Part shown: positions 10,943-20,627 of the stretch, in pieces | Position numbering within the stretch: position 1 is the first letter of the stretch | How the letters are laid out: each line of letters opens with the position of its first letter | Notes under the pieces: generated by a model | Told to the model about the DNA's origin: nothing | What the model saw: the letters and a program-made list of their open reading frames with translations, nothing else | The model's database searches: none | Source of the DNA: Agromyces rhizosphaerae | GTDB lineage: Bacteria > Actinomycetota > Actinomycetes > Actinomycetales > Microbacteriaceae | Assembly: GCF_027925245.1 (NCBI RefSeq) | Contig: NZ_BSDP01000001.1 | Span: 3,472,001-3,536,000, forward strand | Direction: 5' to 3' | DNA length: 64,000 bases | Program-made: the position numbers and the translations under genes

Positions 10943-11677
10943 TCACCAGCGGCCGAGCCGCGCGCTCAGCAGCGCGATCGCGGCGGGGCCGGCGGTGGAG
11001 GTGCGCAGCACGTTGCCGCCCATGCGCACGAGCACGGCTCCGGATGCCTCGAGGCGGTCGAGCTCGTCGGGTGCGATGCCGCCCTCGGGGCCGACCACGA
11101 CGGCGACGTCGCCGGCGTCGCCGAGGTCGACGTCGACGAGCCGCTCGTCGGCAGTGGGCTCGAGCACGAGGGTGCGGCGCGTCGCCGCGAGTCCAGCGAG
11201 GTCCGAGGTGGTGACGAGCTCGCGCACGTCGGGCAGCCACGCGCGGATCGACTGCTTCGCCGCCTCGCGGGCGATGCTCGCCCAGCGCTCGCGCCCCTTG
11301 CGCGCCTTCTGCGCGTCCCACCGGGAGACCGAACGCGCGGCGGCCCACGGCTCGACCGCGTCGACGCCGAGCTCGGTCGTGGCCTGCACGGCCCGCTCGT
11401 CGCGATCGCCCTTCGCGAGCGCCTGCACGAGCACGATGCCGCGCGCGGGCGCCTCGACGTGCGCGACGTGGGAGACGTCGATCGCGAGCTCGCGCGGCCC
11501 GGTGCGCACGACCTCGCCGGTCGCGACCGTGCCCCGGCCGTCGCCGATCGAGATCACCTCGCCGACGCGCACCCGGTTGACGGTCGCGGCGTGGCGTGCC
11601 TCGTCGCCGGTGAGTTCCAGTTCCGCCCCCGGCCGGGCATCCGCCCCGAGGTCCTCGCGCAGGAACAGGCTGGCCAT
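10943..11677 (-). CDS. rsmE: 16S rRNA m3U1498 methyltransferase RsmE
   Basis: RsmE (244 residues) methylates N3 of U1498 in 16S rRNA using S-adenosylmethionine. An N-terminal PUA-like domain (about 1-72) is followed by a SPOUT knot domain. The knot signatures are VVVGPEGGI at about 193-201 and GGNVLRTSTA at 220-229, where most relatives read ILRTETA. It starts 1 base after the dnaJ stop, continuing the heat-shock operon. Confidence 0.93.
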   Translation of the reverse strand: MASLFLREDLGADARPGAELELTGDEARHAATVNRVRVGEVISIGDGRGTVATGEVVRTGPRELAIDVSHVAHVEAPARGIVLVQALAKGDRDERAVQATTELGVDAVEPWAAARSVSRWDAQKARKGRERWASIAREAAKQSIRAWLPDVRELVTTSDLAGLAATRRTLVLEPTADERLVDVDLGDAGDVAVVVGPEGGIAPDELDRLEASGAVLVRMGGNVLRTSTAGPAAIALLSARLGRW

Positions 11678-11678
11678 G

Positions 11679-12779
11679 TCAGCTGAGGAAGCGGTCCCGG
11701 AGCTTGGCGAACAGCCCCTGCTGGAAGTGGGTGAGCGACGGCTCCGCCTGCTTGCGCGACGAGGCGAGCTGCTCGACGAGCTGACGCTCCTTGTGGCTGA
11801 GCTTCGTCGGGGTGACCACCTGCACGCCGATGCGCAGGTCGCCGCGGCCCGAGCCGCGCAGGCGCGTGATGCCGCGGTCCTTGACCGTGACGACCTCGCC
11901 GCTCTGCAGGCCGGGCTTCAGCTCGATCTCGACGTCGCCGTCGAGCGCCCGGATGGTGGCGTCGGTGCCGAGGATCGCATCGGTCATCGCCACCTCGAGC
12001 GTGCAGAGCAGGTCGTCGCCGTTGCGGCTGAAGACCTCGTGGTTGCGCACCTTGACCTCGAGGTAGAGGTCGCCGTTCGGCCCGCCGGCCGGGCCGGCCT
12101 CGCCGCTGCCCGGCATCTGCAGGCGCAGCCCGGTCTCGACACCGGCGGGGATGTCGACGGCCACCGTGCGGCGGGCGCGCACGCGGCCCTGGCCCTGGCA
12201 GGTGGTGCACGGCGTCGCGATCACGGTGCCGTAGCCGCGGCACGTGCCGCACGGGCTCGAGGTCATGACGTTGCCGAGCAGCGAACGCACCGAGCGCTGC
12301 ACGCTGCCCGTGCCGTGGCAGATGTCGCAGGTCACGGGGGCGGTGCCGGGCTGGCAGCAACTGCCCCTGCACGTGTCGCACACCACGGCCGTGTCGACCT
12401 CGATGTCGCGGTGGGTGCCGAACACGACCTCGTCGAGGTCGACCTCCACGCGCAGCAGCGCGTCCTGTCCGCGCTCGCGGCGTGACCGCGGCCCGCGGGT
12501 CTGCCCGCCGCCGCCGAAGAACGTCTCGAAGATGTCGCCGAAGCCGCCGAAGCCCTGCTGTCCGCCGAAGCCCTGCTGTCCGCCCATGTCGTACTGCTGG
12601 CGCTGCTTGGGGTCGCTCAGCACGTCGTAGGCGTGCGTGACCTCCTTGAACCGCTCCGACGCGTCGGCACCGGGGTTCACGTCCGGGTGCAGCTCGCGGG
12701 CGAGTCGCCGGTAGGCCTTCTTGATCTCCTCGCGGCTCGCGTCGCGCGAGACGCCCAGGACTTCGTAGTGATCTGCCAC
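11679..12779 (-). CDS. dnaJ: Chaperone DnaJ
   Basis: DnaJ (366 residues) stimulates DnaK ATPase and delivers unfolded clients. The J domain covers residues 1-70 with HPD at 31-33. A short Gly/Phe/Gln-rich linker with a repeated GGQQGFGG unit follows (about 66-83), then four zinc-finger repeats between 134 and 198 and two beta-rich C-terminal domains. In the first repeat the invariant final glycine of CxxCxGxG is cysteine (CDTCRGSC, Cys141, followed by Cys142). The short linker and co-transcription with hrcA mark this as the DnaJ2-type copy rather than the one from a dnaK operon. Confidence 0.95.
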   Translation of the reverse strand: MADHYEVLGVSRDASREEIKKAYRRLARELHPDVNPGADASERFKEVTHAYDVLSDPKQRQQYDMGGQQGFGGQQGFGGFGDIFETFFGGGGQTRGPRSRRERGQDALLRVEVDLDEVVFGTHRDIEVDTAVVCDTCRGSCCQPGTAPVTCDICHGTGSVQRSVRSLLGNVMTSSPCGTCRGYGTVIATPCTTCQGQGRVRARRTVAVDIPAGVETGLRLQMPGSGEAGPAGGPNGDLYLEVKVRNHEVFSRNGDDLLCTLEVAMTDAILGTDATIRALDGDVEIELKPGLQSGEVVTVKDRGITRLRGSGRGDLRIGVQVVTPTKLSHKERQLVEQLASSRKQAEPSLTHFQQGLFAKLRDRFLS

Positions 12780-12829
12780 CGAGGGTGGCTCCTTTCGTCG
12801 GTCGCGGCAGCCGGGCTGGCCGGTGCCGT

Positions 12830-13852
12830 TCAGTCGTTCCCGAGCATGCGCGTCACGTACCGCGCGACGGCGCGGACCGCCGCCATGTTGCTCGAGTAGT
12901 CCATGCGGGTGGGGCCGAGCACGCCGAGCCGGGAGATCTCGCGGCCCGGCGCGGTGAAGTCGCTCGCGACCACGGAGGTCTCGCCGAGCCCGAACGGGGC
13001 GTTCTCGCGCCCGATCGACACCGCGACCCCGTGCGGGTCGCCGGCCATCTCGCCGAAGAGCTTCAGCAGCACGACCTGCTCCTCGATCGCCTCGATGACG
13101 TCGAGGATGCTGCCCGCGAAGTCCTGCTCGGTGCGCACGAGGTTCGCCGCGCCCGCCACCACGAGCCGGTCGTGGCGCTGCGCCCGCGCCTGCTCGGCGA
13201 AGGTGCCGGCGACCGTGCGCACGAGGCGTGCGAGCGCGGGATCGCCCGGGTCGTCGATGCCGGCCAGACGGTCGGCCGCCTCGCCCAGCGGCATGCCGCC
13301 GACGGCGACGTTGAGCCGGGCGCGCGCATCGGCGAGGTCCGTCTCCTCGATCTCCTGCTCGGCGTCGACCACGCGCTGCTCCACGTGGCCGGCGTCGGTG
13401 ATGAGCACGCAGAGCACCCGGGTGCCGCCCAACGGCACGAGCTCCACGTGCCGCACCTTCGCGCCGCCGAACGACGGGTACTGCACGACGGCGAGCTGGT
13501 TGGTGAGCTGCGCGAGCAGGCGCACCGTGCGCGCGAGCAGCTCGTCGAGGTCGCCCGCCTCGCCGAGGAACGTCTCGATGGCGTGGCGCTGGGCCTGGTT
13601 CAGCGGTCGGAACTCGCCGAGCCGGTCGACGAACAGGCGGTACCCCTTGTCGGTGGGGATGCGGCCCGAGGAGGTGTGCGGGGCCGCGATCAGCTCCTCC
13701 TCCTCGAGCAGCGCCATGTCGTTGCGGATCGTCGCGGCCGACACGCCGAACGAGTGCCGCTCGACGATGGACTTGGAACCGACCGGCTCACGACTGGACA
13801 CGTAGTCCTGCACGATCGCCCGCAGCACGGCGAGGCTGCGATCCGAGACCAT
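12830..13852 (-). CDS. hrcA: Heat-inducible transcription repressor HrcA
   Basis: HrcA (340 residues) represses heat-shock genes by binding CIRCE and is kept active by GroEL. The N-terminal winged helix occupies about residues 1-75, with [20 protein letters not shown] as recognition region. The rest is a GAF-like domain ending in the conserved [11 protein letters not shown] region. The ATG before VSDRSL is supported by a GGGAGGA site 7 bases upstream. An in-frame start 33 bases earlier would fall into the CIRCE element and is rejected. dnaJ follows after 50 bases. Confidence 0.95.
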   Translation of the reverse strand: MVSDRSLAVLRAIVQDYVSSREPVGSKSIVERHSFGVSAATIRNDMALLEEEELIAAPHTSSGRIPTDKGYRLFVDRLGEFRPLNQAQRHAIETFLGEAGDLDELLARTVRLLAQLTNQLAVVQYPSFGGAKVRHVELVPLGGTRVLCVLITDAGHVEQRVVDAEQEIEETDLADARARLNVAVGGMPLGEAADRLAGIDDPGDPALARLVRTVAGTFAEQARAQRHDRLVVAGAANLVRTEQDFAGSILDVIEAIEEQVVLLKLFGEMAGDPHGVAVSIGRENAPFGLGETSVVASDFTAPGREISRLGVLGPTRMDYSSNMAAVRAVARYVTRMLGND

Positions 13853-13878
13853 CCGCGCGTCCTCCCGATCCACTCGCC

Positions 13879-13905
13879 TTAGCACTCCGTCAAGTCGAGT
13901 GCCAA
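13879..13905. promoter_or_regulatory. CIRCE operator upstream of hrcA
   Basis: TTAGCACTC (13879-13887), a 9-base spacer and GAGTGCCAA (13897-13905) reproduce the CIRCE inverted repeat TTAGCACTC-N9-GAGTGCTAA with one mismatch. It lies 27 bases before the hrcA start, so HrcA controls its own operon. A minus-strand TAGTAT next to the element is a possible -10 box. Confidence 0.9.
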
Positions 13906-14049
13906 TACTACCCCGGGACGCCCTGTGGAGGGCATTGCCGCGCGGTACCGGGCGCCGCTAGCGTGATCTGAGGCATCCCCCACCGGCCCGAGGCCGTGCT
14001 GCCGACGTATCCCTGCTCGAGCCACTCCCGAACCGAAAGGCACCTCCGC

Positions 14050-14454
14050 ATGACCGACCAGCAGCAGCCCGCCGACCCGAGCGCCGAGCCGTCGCAGCCC
14101 GCGCCCCTCTCCCAGTCCGAGGACACCCAGTGGGCGTCGTTCGCACACCTCGGCGGCATCCTCGGCTTCCTGCCCTCGCTGATCATCTGGCTGATCTTCA
14201 AGGACCGCGGCGCGTTCACGAACACCGAGGCCAAGGAGGCGCTGAACTTCCAGATCACGATGGTCGGCGCATCCATCGCCCTCTGGATCCTCACCACGAT
14301 CCTCATCACCGTCTCGTGGGGCCTGCTCTCCCCGCTCGCGATCTTCAACTACGCGCCGTGGGTCGTCAGCGTGATCTTCTCGATCATCGCGTTCCTCCAG
14401 GTCAAGGACGGCAACCACTACCGCTACCCCTTCGCCATCCGCCTCATCAAGTGA
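14050..14454 (+). CDS. DUF4870 domain-containing membrane protein, first copy
   Basis: This 134-residue protein has a Pro/Gln/Ser-rich cytoplasmic N-terminus (about 1-30) and a DUF4870 domain with three or four membrane helices (FAHLGGILGFLPSLIIWLIF, about 35-55; a second near 75-95; a third near 105-125). It shares ALNFQITM with the next gene, which marks the two as paralogues. DUF4870 proteins resemble Tic20-like membrane proteins; the function is unknown. The ATG follows a GAAAGG site. An upstream in-frame ATG lacks a ribosome site. Confidence 0.82.
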   Translation: MTDQQQPADPSAEPSQPAPLSQSEDTQWASFAHLGGILGFLPSLIIWLIFKDRGAFTNTEAKEALNFQITMVGASIALWILTTILITVSWGLLSPLAIFNYAPWVVSVIFSIIAFLQVKDGNHYRYPFAIRLIK

Positions 14455-14468
14455 GCTGAACCGCGCCG

Positions 14469-14506
14469 CGCCGCGCCGACGCGACACCCTGTCGCCCGGC
14501 GCGGCG
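14469..14506. terminator. Strong GC stem-loop between the two DUF4870 genes
   Basis: CGCCGCGCCG (14469-14478) pairs perfectly with CGGCGCGGCG (14497-14506). Inside it GCGAC (14481-14485) pairs with GTCGC (14491-14495) around a 5-base loop. The result is a long hairpin just after the first DUF4870 gene, without a T run. It is probably a terminator or mRNA stabiliser. Confidence 0.6.
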
Positions 14507-14553
14507 CTGTGCCAGCATTGAGCCACCCGTCCGAGTACCGCAGAGGAGCATGC

Positions 14554-14937
14554 ATGTCCGAGTCCACCCCTCCGCCTCCGCCCGAGGAGCCCGCAGCCGG
14601 CACCGGCGCGGCCCTGAGCCCCGCTGACCAGCGGCTCTGGGCGACGCTGATCCACATCGGCGGCATCTTCTTCGGCTTCATCCCCGCCCTGGTCGGCTAC
14701 CTCGTGCTGCGCGACAAGGGCCAGTTCGTGCGCGACCACACCGCGACCGCGCTGAACTTCCAGATCACCATGACGATCGCGGCGATCATCGGCTCCATCC
14801 TGATCATCGTGGTCGTCGGAATCCTGATCGTCATCGCCGTGTACGTGCTGATCCTCGTCTTCAGCATCATCGCGGCCGTCGCGGCGAACAAGGGCCAGCC
14901 CTACACCTACCCGCTGTCGATCAAGTTCGTCAGCTGA
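14554..14937 (+). CDS. DUF4870 domain-containing membrane protein, second copy
   Basis: This 127-residue paralogue of the preceding protein has a Pro/Glu-rich N-terminus (about 1-22), LWATLIHIGGIFFGFIPALV as the first helix (about 29-48), a charged loop DKGQFVRDHTATALNFQITM, and two further very Ile/Val-rich helices. The function is unknown. The ATG has a good CAGAGGAG site 7 bases upstream. The C-terminus (YTYPLSIKFVS) mirrors the YRYPFAIRLIK end of the first copy, supporting tandem duplication. It converges on hemW. Confidence 0.83.
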   Translation: MSESTPPPPPEEPAAGTGAALSPADQRLWATLIHIGGIFFGFIPALVGYLVLRDKGQFVRDHTATALNFQITMTIAAIIGSILIIVVVGILIVIAVYVLILVFSIIAAVAANKGQPYTYPLSIKFVS

Positions 14938-14956
14938 GCGGGCCTCGCGGCCTCAG
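14934..14956. terminator. Shared stem-loop between DUF4870 and hemW ends
   Basis: CTGA (14934-14937) and GGCC (14941-14944) pair with GGCC (14949-14952) and TCAG (14953-14956), with a 3-base bulge. The stem contains the stop codons of both converging genes, so it could act on transcripts from either side. Confidence 0.35.
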
Positions 14957-16179
14957 GCGTCGGTGATCCGGCGCACGACGGCATCCGCAAGAAGCCGCCC
15001 TCGCACGGTGAGCACCAGCTCGCCCGCGAGGGCGGCTTTCGCGTCCACGAGGCCGTCGGCGATGAGGCCGGCGACCTCGCGACGGCCGTCCACGGTGAGG
15101 GTCGCGACCGGGATGCCCTCGGCGATCCGCGATCGCAGCAGCACCCGCTCGGTCTCGCGCGCGCCGGCGTCGAGCACCTCGCGCCCCGCGGCCGGCGAGA
15201 CCCCGCTCGCGATGCGCTGGGCGTAGGCGGCCGGGTGCTTCACGTTCCACCAGCGCACGCCGCCGACGTGGCTGTGCGCACCGGGGCCCACGCCCCACCA
15301 GTCGTCGCCGCGCCAGTAGCCGAGGTTGTGGCGCGAGCGGTGCGCGGCATCGTCAGCCCAGTTGCTCACCTCGTACCAGGAGTACCCCGCGGCCGACAGT
15401 CGCTCCTCGGCCAGCTCGTACATGTCGGCCTGCAGGTCGTCCGAGACGGTGCCCACCTCGCCGCGGCGGATCTGCCGGGCGAGCTTCGTGCCCTCCTCGA
15501 CGATGAGCGCGTAGGCGCTCACGTGGTCGGGCGCCTCGGCGATCACCGTCTCGAGGCTGCGCTCCCAGTCGCCGAGCGACTCCCCCGGCGTGCCGTAGAT
15601 GAGGTCGAGGCTGACGTCGAGCCGGGCCTCGCGCGCCCAGCGCACCACGCGCGGCACGTTCGCCGGGTCGTGCGTGCGCTCGAGGGTCGCGAGCACGTGC
15701 GGCACGGCCGACTGCATGCCGAAGGACACGCGCGTGAATCCGCCCTCGCGCAGCTTGGCGAGGTAGGCGGCGTCGACCGAGTCGGGGTTCGCCTCGGTCG
15801 TGATCTCGGCGCCTGGGGCGAGCCCGTGCGTGCGGCGCACGGCGTCGAGCATCGCCACGAGGTCGTCGGCAGGGAGCATGGTCGGCGTGCCGCCGCCGAA
15901 GAACACGGTCGCGGTCTCGCGTGACGGCACCCCCGACACCTCGAGCACACGAGCGGATGCCTCGATCTCCTCGATCGCCTGGCCGGCGTAGTCCGTGCGA
16001 CGCACGCCCCGGAGCTCCTCCGCGGTGTACGTGTTGAAGTCGCAGTAGCCGCAGCGCACGCGGCAGAACGGCACGTGCACGTACACGCCGAACGCGCGAT
16101 CGGCCGCGCCCTCGGCCGCGGAGCCGGGGAGCAGCCCGTCGTCGGGTGCCGGTTCGCCGACCGGCAGCGGGCCGGCCAC
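14953..16179 (-). CDS. hemW: Radical SAM heme chaperone HemW
   Basis: This 408-residue radical SAM protein binds its [4Fe-4S] cluster through C-x3-C-x2-C (Cys39, Cys43, Cys46 in FCRVRCGYC). The HNLGYW motif further on is diagnostic of HemW, the heme-transfer chaperone, and separates it from the coproporphyrinogen dehydrogenase HemN. FFGGGTPTM and the TTEANPDS segment are further SAM-site landmarks. The GTG at residue 1 is chosen because it lies 5 bases after the DUF1990 stop; a longer frame would overlap that gene. It follows lepA, as in many actinobacteria and bacilli. Confidence 0.92.
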   Translation of the reverse strand: MAGPLPVGEPAPDDGLLPGSAAEGAADRAFGVYVHVPFCRVRCGYCDFNTYTAEELRGVRRTDYAGQAIEEIEASARVLEVSGVPSRETATVFFGGGTPTMLPADDLVAMLDAVRRTHGLAPGAEITTEANPDSVDAAYLAKLREGGFTRVSFGMQSAVPHVLATLERTHDPANVPRVVRWAREARLDVSLDLIYGTPGESLGDWERSLETVIAEAPDHVSAYALIVEEGTKLARQIRRGEVGTVSDDLQADMYELAEERLSAAGYSWYEVSNWADDAAHRSRHNLGYWRGDDWWGVGPGAHSHVGGVRWWNVKHPAAYAQRIASGVSPAAGREVLDAGARETERVLLRSRIAEGIPVATLTVDGRREVAGLIADGLVDAKAALAGELVLTVRGRLLADAVVRRITDA

Positions 16180-16184
16180 GCCGG

Positions 16185-16832
16185 CTAGACCGCCCCGACG
16201 GGGTGCAGCGCCACGAGTTCCTCGCGCACGATCTGCTTGCGCTGGCTCTTGACCACGCCGGCGAAGATGCGGCTCCAGGTGCCGGCAGGCCGGTGGAACG
16301 CGCGGATCGTGAGCCACACGGTGTCGTCCTCGCGGTGCTCGATCACGAACGACTCCTCGCCGCTCATCGGGGCACCCGAGACCGTGCCGTACGCGAACCC
16401 GACGCGATCGGGCTCGTCGACGACGTAGACGACGAGCATCTGCGCGCGGAACCTGGGCAGGCCGCGACGCCGGGCGATGGTGGCGGTCATGCCCGCGGCG
16501 ACATACGGGGTGCCGTCGGCGGCGAAGTGCCGCTCACCCCGGTCGCCGGGCTGCTGCTCGAGCGGAACGCCCTCGTCGTCGTAGACGATGCCGAGGTACT
16601 GCTCGCCCGTGCCCTCCTGCACGTCGCTCACCTGCAGGTGCGCACCTCGCTGGATTCCCCACGTCATGAGCGCCTCGACCGACCGGTCGAAGCGGTCCTG
16701 GCCGCTGCCGAGCTTGATCGTGTGCTGGGCGGGCTTGAACCCCTCGGGCGGGTAGCGCATGAGGTCGGGGTCGGTCGTGGCCCCGATCGCCCCGTAGTCG
16801 ACCGACTGCTCGGTGAAGCTCTGCCGTCGCAT
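16185..16832 (-). CDS. DUF1990 family protein
   Basis: This 215-residue protein carries the DUF1990 domain, related to polyketide-cyclase/START-like folds. Landmarks are the N-terminal Y-x-x-IG element (VDYGAIGATT), the TWGIQRGAHLQV segment, and the closing AGTWSRIFAGVVKSQRKQIV. No catalytic residues are established for the family, so the function stays unknown. It lies between lepA and hemW with gaps of only 4 and 5 bases, so it is very probably part of the same transcript. Confidence 0.82.
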   Translation of the reverse strand: MRRQSFTEQSVDYGAIGATTDPDLMRYPPEGFKPAQHTIKLGSGQDRFDRSVEALMTWGIQRGAHLQVSDVQEGTGEQYLGIVYDDEGVPLEQQPGDRGERHFAADGTPYVAAGMTATIARRRGLPRFRAQMLVVYVVDEPDRVGFAYGTVSGAPMSGEESFVIEHREDDTVWLTIRAFHRPAGTWSRIFAGVVKSQRKQIVREELVALHPVGAV

Positions 16833-16836
16833 CCGC

Positions 16837-18684
<1,848 letters not shown>

Positions 18685-18733
18685 CGTGCTCGATTCTCCC
18701 ATGCTGGAGCGGCACGCCGACACGCGTCCGGCA

Positions 18734-18763
18734 TTGGCGTCTCGCAGGCGGTACTGGTATCGT
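18734..18763 (+). promoter_or_regulatory. rpsT promoter
   Basis: TTGGCG (18734-18739) and TATCGT (18758-18763) are spaced by 18 bases and point toward rpsT, about 100 bases before its start codon. This is one of the better sigma-70-type promoters in the window, as expected for a ribosomal protein gene. Confidence 0.6.
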
Positions 18764-18775
18764 TGCCTGTTGGCT

Positions 18776-18797
18776 TGCGTGTGGGTCCCACCCCGCA
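18776..18797 (+). promoter_or_regulatory. Stem-loop in the rpsT leader
   Basis: TGCG (18776-18779) with CGCA (18794-18797), and inner GTGGG (18781-18785) with CCCAC (18787-18791), form an imperfect hairpin just after the predicted transcription start. S20 autoregulation through leader RNA is known in other bacteria; a role here is only a possibility. Confidence 0.25.
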
Positions 18798-18865
18798 CGA
18801 ATCGCCGCGAGGTGCCCTCCCACCGAACGGCTCCATCCGATCGAATCAACGAAAGCGAACCCTCC

Positions 18866-19126
18866 GTGGCAAACATCAAGTCGCAGATCAAGCGCAACAA
18901 GACCAACCAGAAGGCGCACGAGCGCAACAAGGCCGTCAAGAGCTCGGTGAAGACCGCCGTCCGCCAGGCCCGCGAGGCCATCGCCTCGGGCGACAAGGAC
19001 AAGGCCGTCGAGGCCGTGCGCGTCGCCAACCGCAAGCTCGACAAGGCTGCCGGCAAGGGCGTCATCCACAAGAACCAGGCCGCGAACCGCAAGTCGGCCA
19101 TCGCGAAGCAGGCCGCCGCGCTGTAA
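18866..19126 (+). CDS. rpsT: 30S ribosomal protein S20
   Basis: S20 (86 residues) binds 16S rRNA helices h9 and h44 at the base of the small subunit. The highly basic, Ala/Lys-rich sequence begins [15 protein letters not shown] and ends IAKQAAAL, the usual full length. The GTG start follows a GAAAGCGAA-type purine stretch. A rho-independent terminator stands 22 bases after the stop, so the gene is monocistronic. It is separated from divergent lepA by about 180 bases containing its promoter. Confidence 0.97.
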   Translation: MANIKSQIKRNKTNQKAHERNKAVKSSVKTAVRQAREAIASGDKDKAVEAVRVANRKLDKAAGKGVIHKNQAANRKSAIAKQAAAL

Positions 19127-19148
19127 GTCGCGCCGCAACGCTCTCGAG

Positions 19149-19180
19149 ACGGGGCTCCACCGCACGGTGGGGCCCCGTTT
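19149..19180 (+). terminator. Rho-independent terminator of rpsT
   Basis: ACGGGGCTCCACC (19149-19161) pairs with GGTGGGGCCCCGT (19166-19178) over 13 base pairs including one G-T wobble, around a GCAC loop, and is followed by a short TTT. It is the clearest intrinsic terminator in the window. Confidence 0.85.
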
Positions 19181-19235
19181 CGCGTCTGTCGGGGACCTGC
19201 CTGCGGGGTTCTTCCCTGCCGTCGGCGGCAGGGGC

Positions 19236-19271
19236 GAGCGGATGCCCCGGCGAGCCTGAGCGGATGCCCCG
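19236..19271. repeat. 14-bp dispersed repeat, copies 2 and 3
   Basis: GAGCGGATGCCCCG occurs at 19236-19249 and again at 19258-19271, directly against the holA stop codon. A third exact copy is upstream of leuA (6728-6741). The two copies here are in direct orientation, spaced 22 bases start to start. Confidence 0.6.
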
Positions 19272-20297
19272 TCAGCGACCTCGCCGCGCGATGACGCCGA
19301 CGAGCTGCTCGAGCGCGAACACCGGGTCGCGGCCGGCGCCCTTCACGTTCGCGTCGGCCGTCGCCAGCGCCTGGATCGCGACGCCGAGGCCCGCGTCGTC
19401 CCAGCCGGACAGGTCGCGCCTGGCGCGGTCGACCTGCCACGGCGCGAGGCCGAGCTCCTTGGCGAGCTGGCCGGAGCTGCCGCGCGTGCCCGAGACCTTC
19501 GCCATGGTGCGGAGCTTCACTGCGACGGCCGCGACCATGGGCACCGGGTCGGCGCCCGACTGCAACGCCTGGCGCAGCGCGCGCAGCGCCTCGCCGTGGC
19601 GCCCGGCGATCGCCTGGTCGGCCACGACGAACGCCGTCGTCTCGACGCGCCCGCCGTAATAGCGCGCGACGGTCTGCTCGGTGATCTCCCCGGTCTCGTC
19701 GGCCATGAGCTGGCGGCAGGCGGCCGCGAGCTCGGCGAGGTCGTCGGCGAACGCGGAGACGATCGCGCGCACCGCGCCGGGGGTCGCGTGCCGCTTCTCG
19801 GCGCGGAACTCCAGCGCGGCGAACTCGTAGCGGTCGGAGTCGCGCTTGATCTCGGCGCAGACGATCTCGATGCCGCCGCCTGTGCCGCCGCGGATCGCCT
19901 CGAGCAGCTTCCGCGCCCTGGCGCCGCCGCCGTGCCGCAGCACGAGGGTCGTGTCGTCGGCGGGCGCCTCGAGGTACTCGAGCGCGTCGGCGAGGAAGTC
20001 GTCGCTGCACTTCTCGACCGCCTCGACCCGGATGAGCCGCGGCTCGCCGAACAGCGACGGGCTCGCGAGCGTGAGCAGTTCGCCTCGACTGGCGGATGCG
20101 GCGTCGACGTCGGTCACCTCGAGCGACGCGTCGGCGGCCCGGAGGTCGTCGCGGAGCCGGCGCATGGCCCGGTCGGCGAGGAAGCTCTCGGGCCCGGTCA
20201 CGAGCACGACGGGCGCGGGGCGCATCTCGTGCCAGTCGAGCTGCGGAATCGCGACCTTCGCCTTGGCGGTTCGTGCCGGTCGGGCGGTGCGGGCCAC
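19272..20297 (-). CDS. holA: DNA polymerase III subunit delta
   Basis: HolA (341 residues) is the delta subunit of the clamp loader, which opens the sliding clamp. The N-terminal AAA+-like region starts with [21 protein letters not shown], a degenerate Walker A typical of delta, which does not hydrolyse ATP. A helical lid and the C-terminal collar domain ([28 protein letters not shown]) follow. The GTG start has an excellent GAGGAGG site 6 bases upstream. A TAGACT box within a 41-bp repeat lies further upstream. It follows comEA and comEC, a usual order. Confidence 0.93.
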   Translation of the reverse strand: MARTARPARTAKAKVAIPQLDWHEMRPAPVVLVTGPESFLADRAMRRLRDDLRAADASLEVTDVDAASASRGELLTLASPSLFGEPRLIRVEAVEKCSDDFLADALEYLEAPADDTTLVLRHGGGARARKLLEAIRGGTGGGIEIVCAEIKRDSDRYEFAALEFRAEKRHATPGAVRAIVSAFADDLAELAAACRQLMADETGEITEQTVARYYGGRVETTAFVVADQAIAGRHGEALRALRQALQSGADPVPMVAAVAVKLRTMAKVSGTRGSSGQLAKELGLAPWQVDRARRDLSGWDDAGLGVAIQALATADANVKGAGRDPVFALEQLVGVIARRGR

Positions 20298-20313
20298 GCG
20301 ATTCCTCCTCGTC

Positions 20314-20354
20314 GCGACCCGCCGTTCGGGTCGGCGCCGAGTCTACCGGCGACC
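20314..20354 (-). repeat. 41-bp direct repeat, copy A, with TAGACT box
   Basis: This stretch and 20665-20705 match at 35 of 41 positions. Both contain an imperfect CCCG-rich hairpin and, on the minus strand, a TAGACT box. Copy A lies upstream of holA and copy B upstream of the 68-residue gene, so they may be duplicated promoters. They bracket the 68-residue gene. Confidence 0.5.
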
Positions 20355-20420
20355 GCCCACGCACGAGCCGGCCCGACGCGTCCGACCGTGTGCGTCCCGG
20401 TCGGTCCGCGCCCGGCCCGC

Positions 20421-20627
20421 TCAGGGCTCGCGTCGCGGCATGCGCTCCATGCGGAACCGGATGCCGCCGACCACCATGAGCAGGCCCCCGAGGGCGATCG
20501 CGATCACGCCGATCACGAAGTTCGACCCGACGAGGAAGGCGGCCGCGACGAACGCGAACGCCGAGCCGACGAAGTACCAGACCGACATCCCGGCGGGCGG
20601 ACGGGGCGTCGGGGTTGTCTCGGCCAT
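20421..20627 (-). CDS. Small two-helix membrane protein, function unknown
   Basis: This 68-residue protein has a Pro/Thr-rich N-terminus (about 1-13), two hydrophobic helices (about 16-34, [19 protein letters not shown], and 36-56) separated by a short GSN turn, and a basic C-terminus [12 protein letters not shown]. The ATG is preceded by a TGGAG site 6 bases away. The positive tail suggests the C-terminus is cytoplasmic. I do not recognise the family. The 3' end of the comEC reading frame overlaps it by 115 bases in another frame, and it is bracketed by a 41-bp direct repeat. Confidence 0.65.
   Translation of the reverse strand: MAETTPTPRPPAGMSVWYFVGSAFAFVAAAFLVGSNFVIGVIAIALGGLLMVVGGIRFRMERMPRREP

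Noticed and set aside
13853..13885. Longer hrcA form starting at 13885
   Set aside because: It would start inside the CIRCE operator and lacks a ribosome site, whereas the start at 13852 has GGGAGGA 7 bases upstream.
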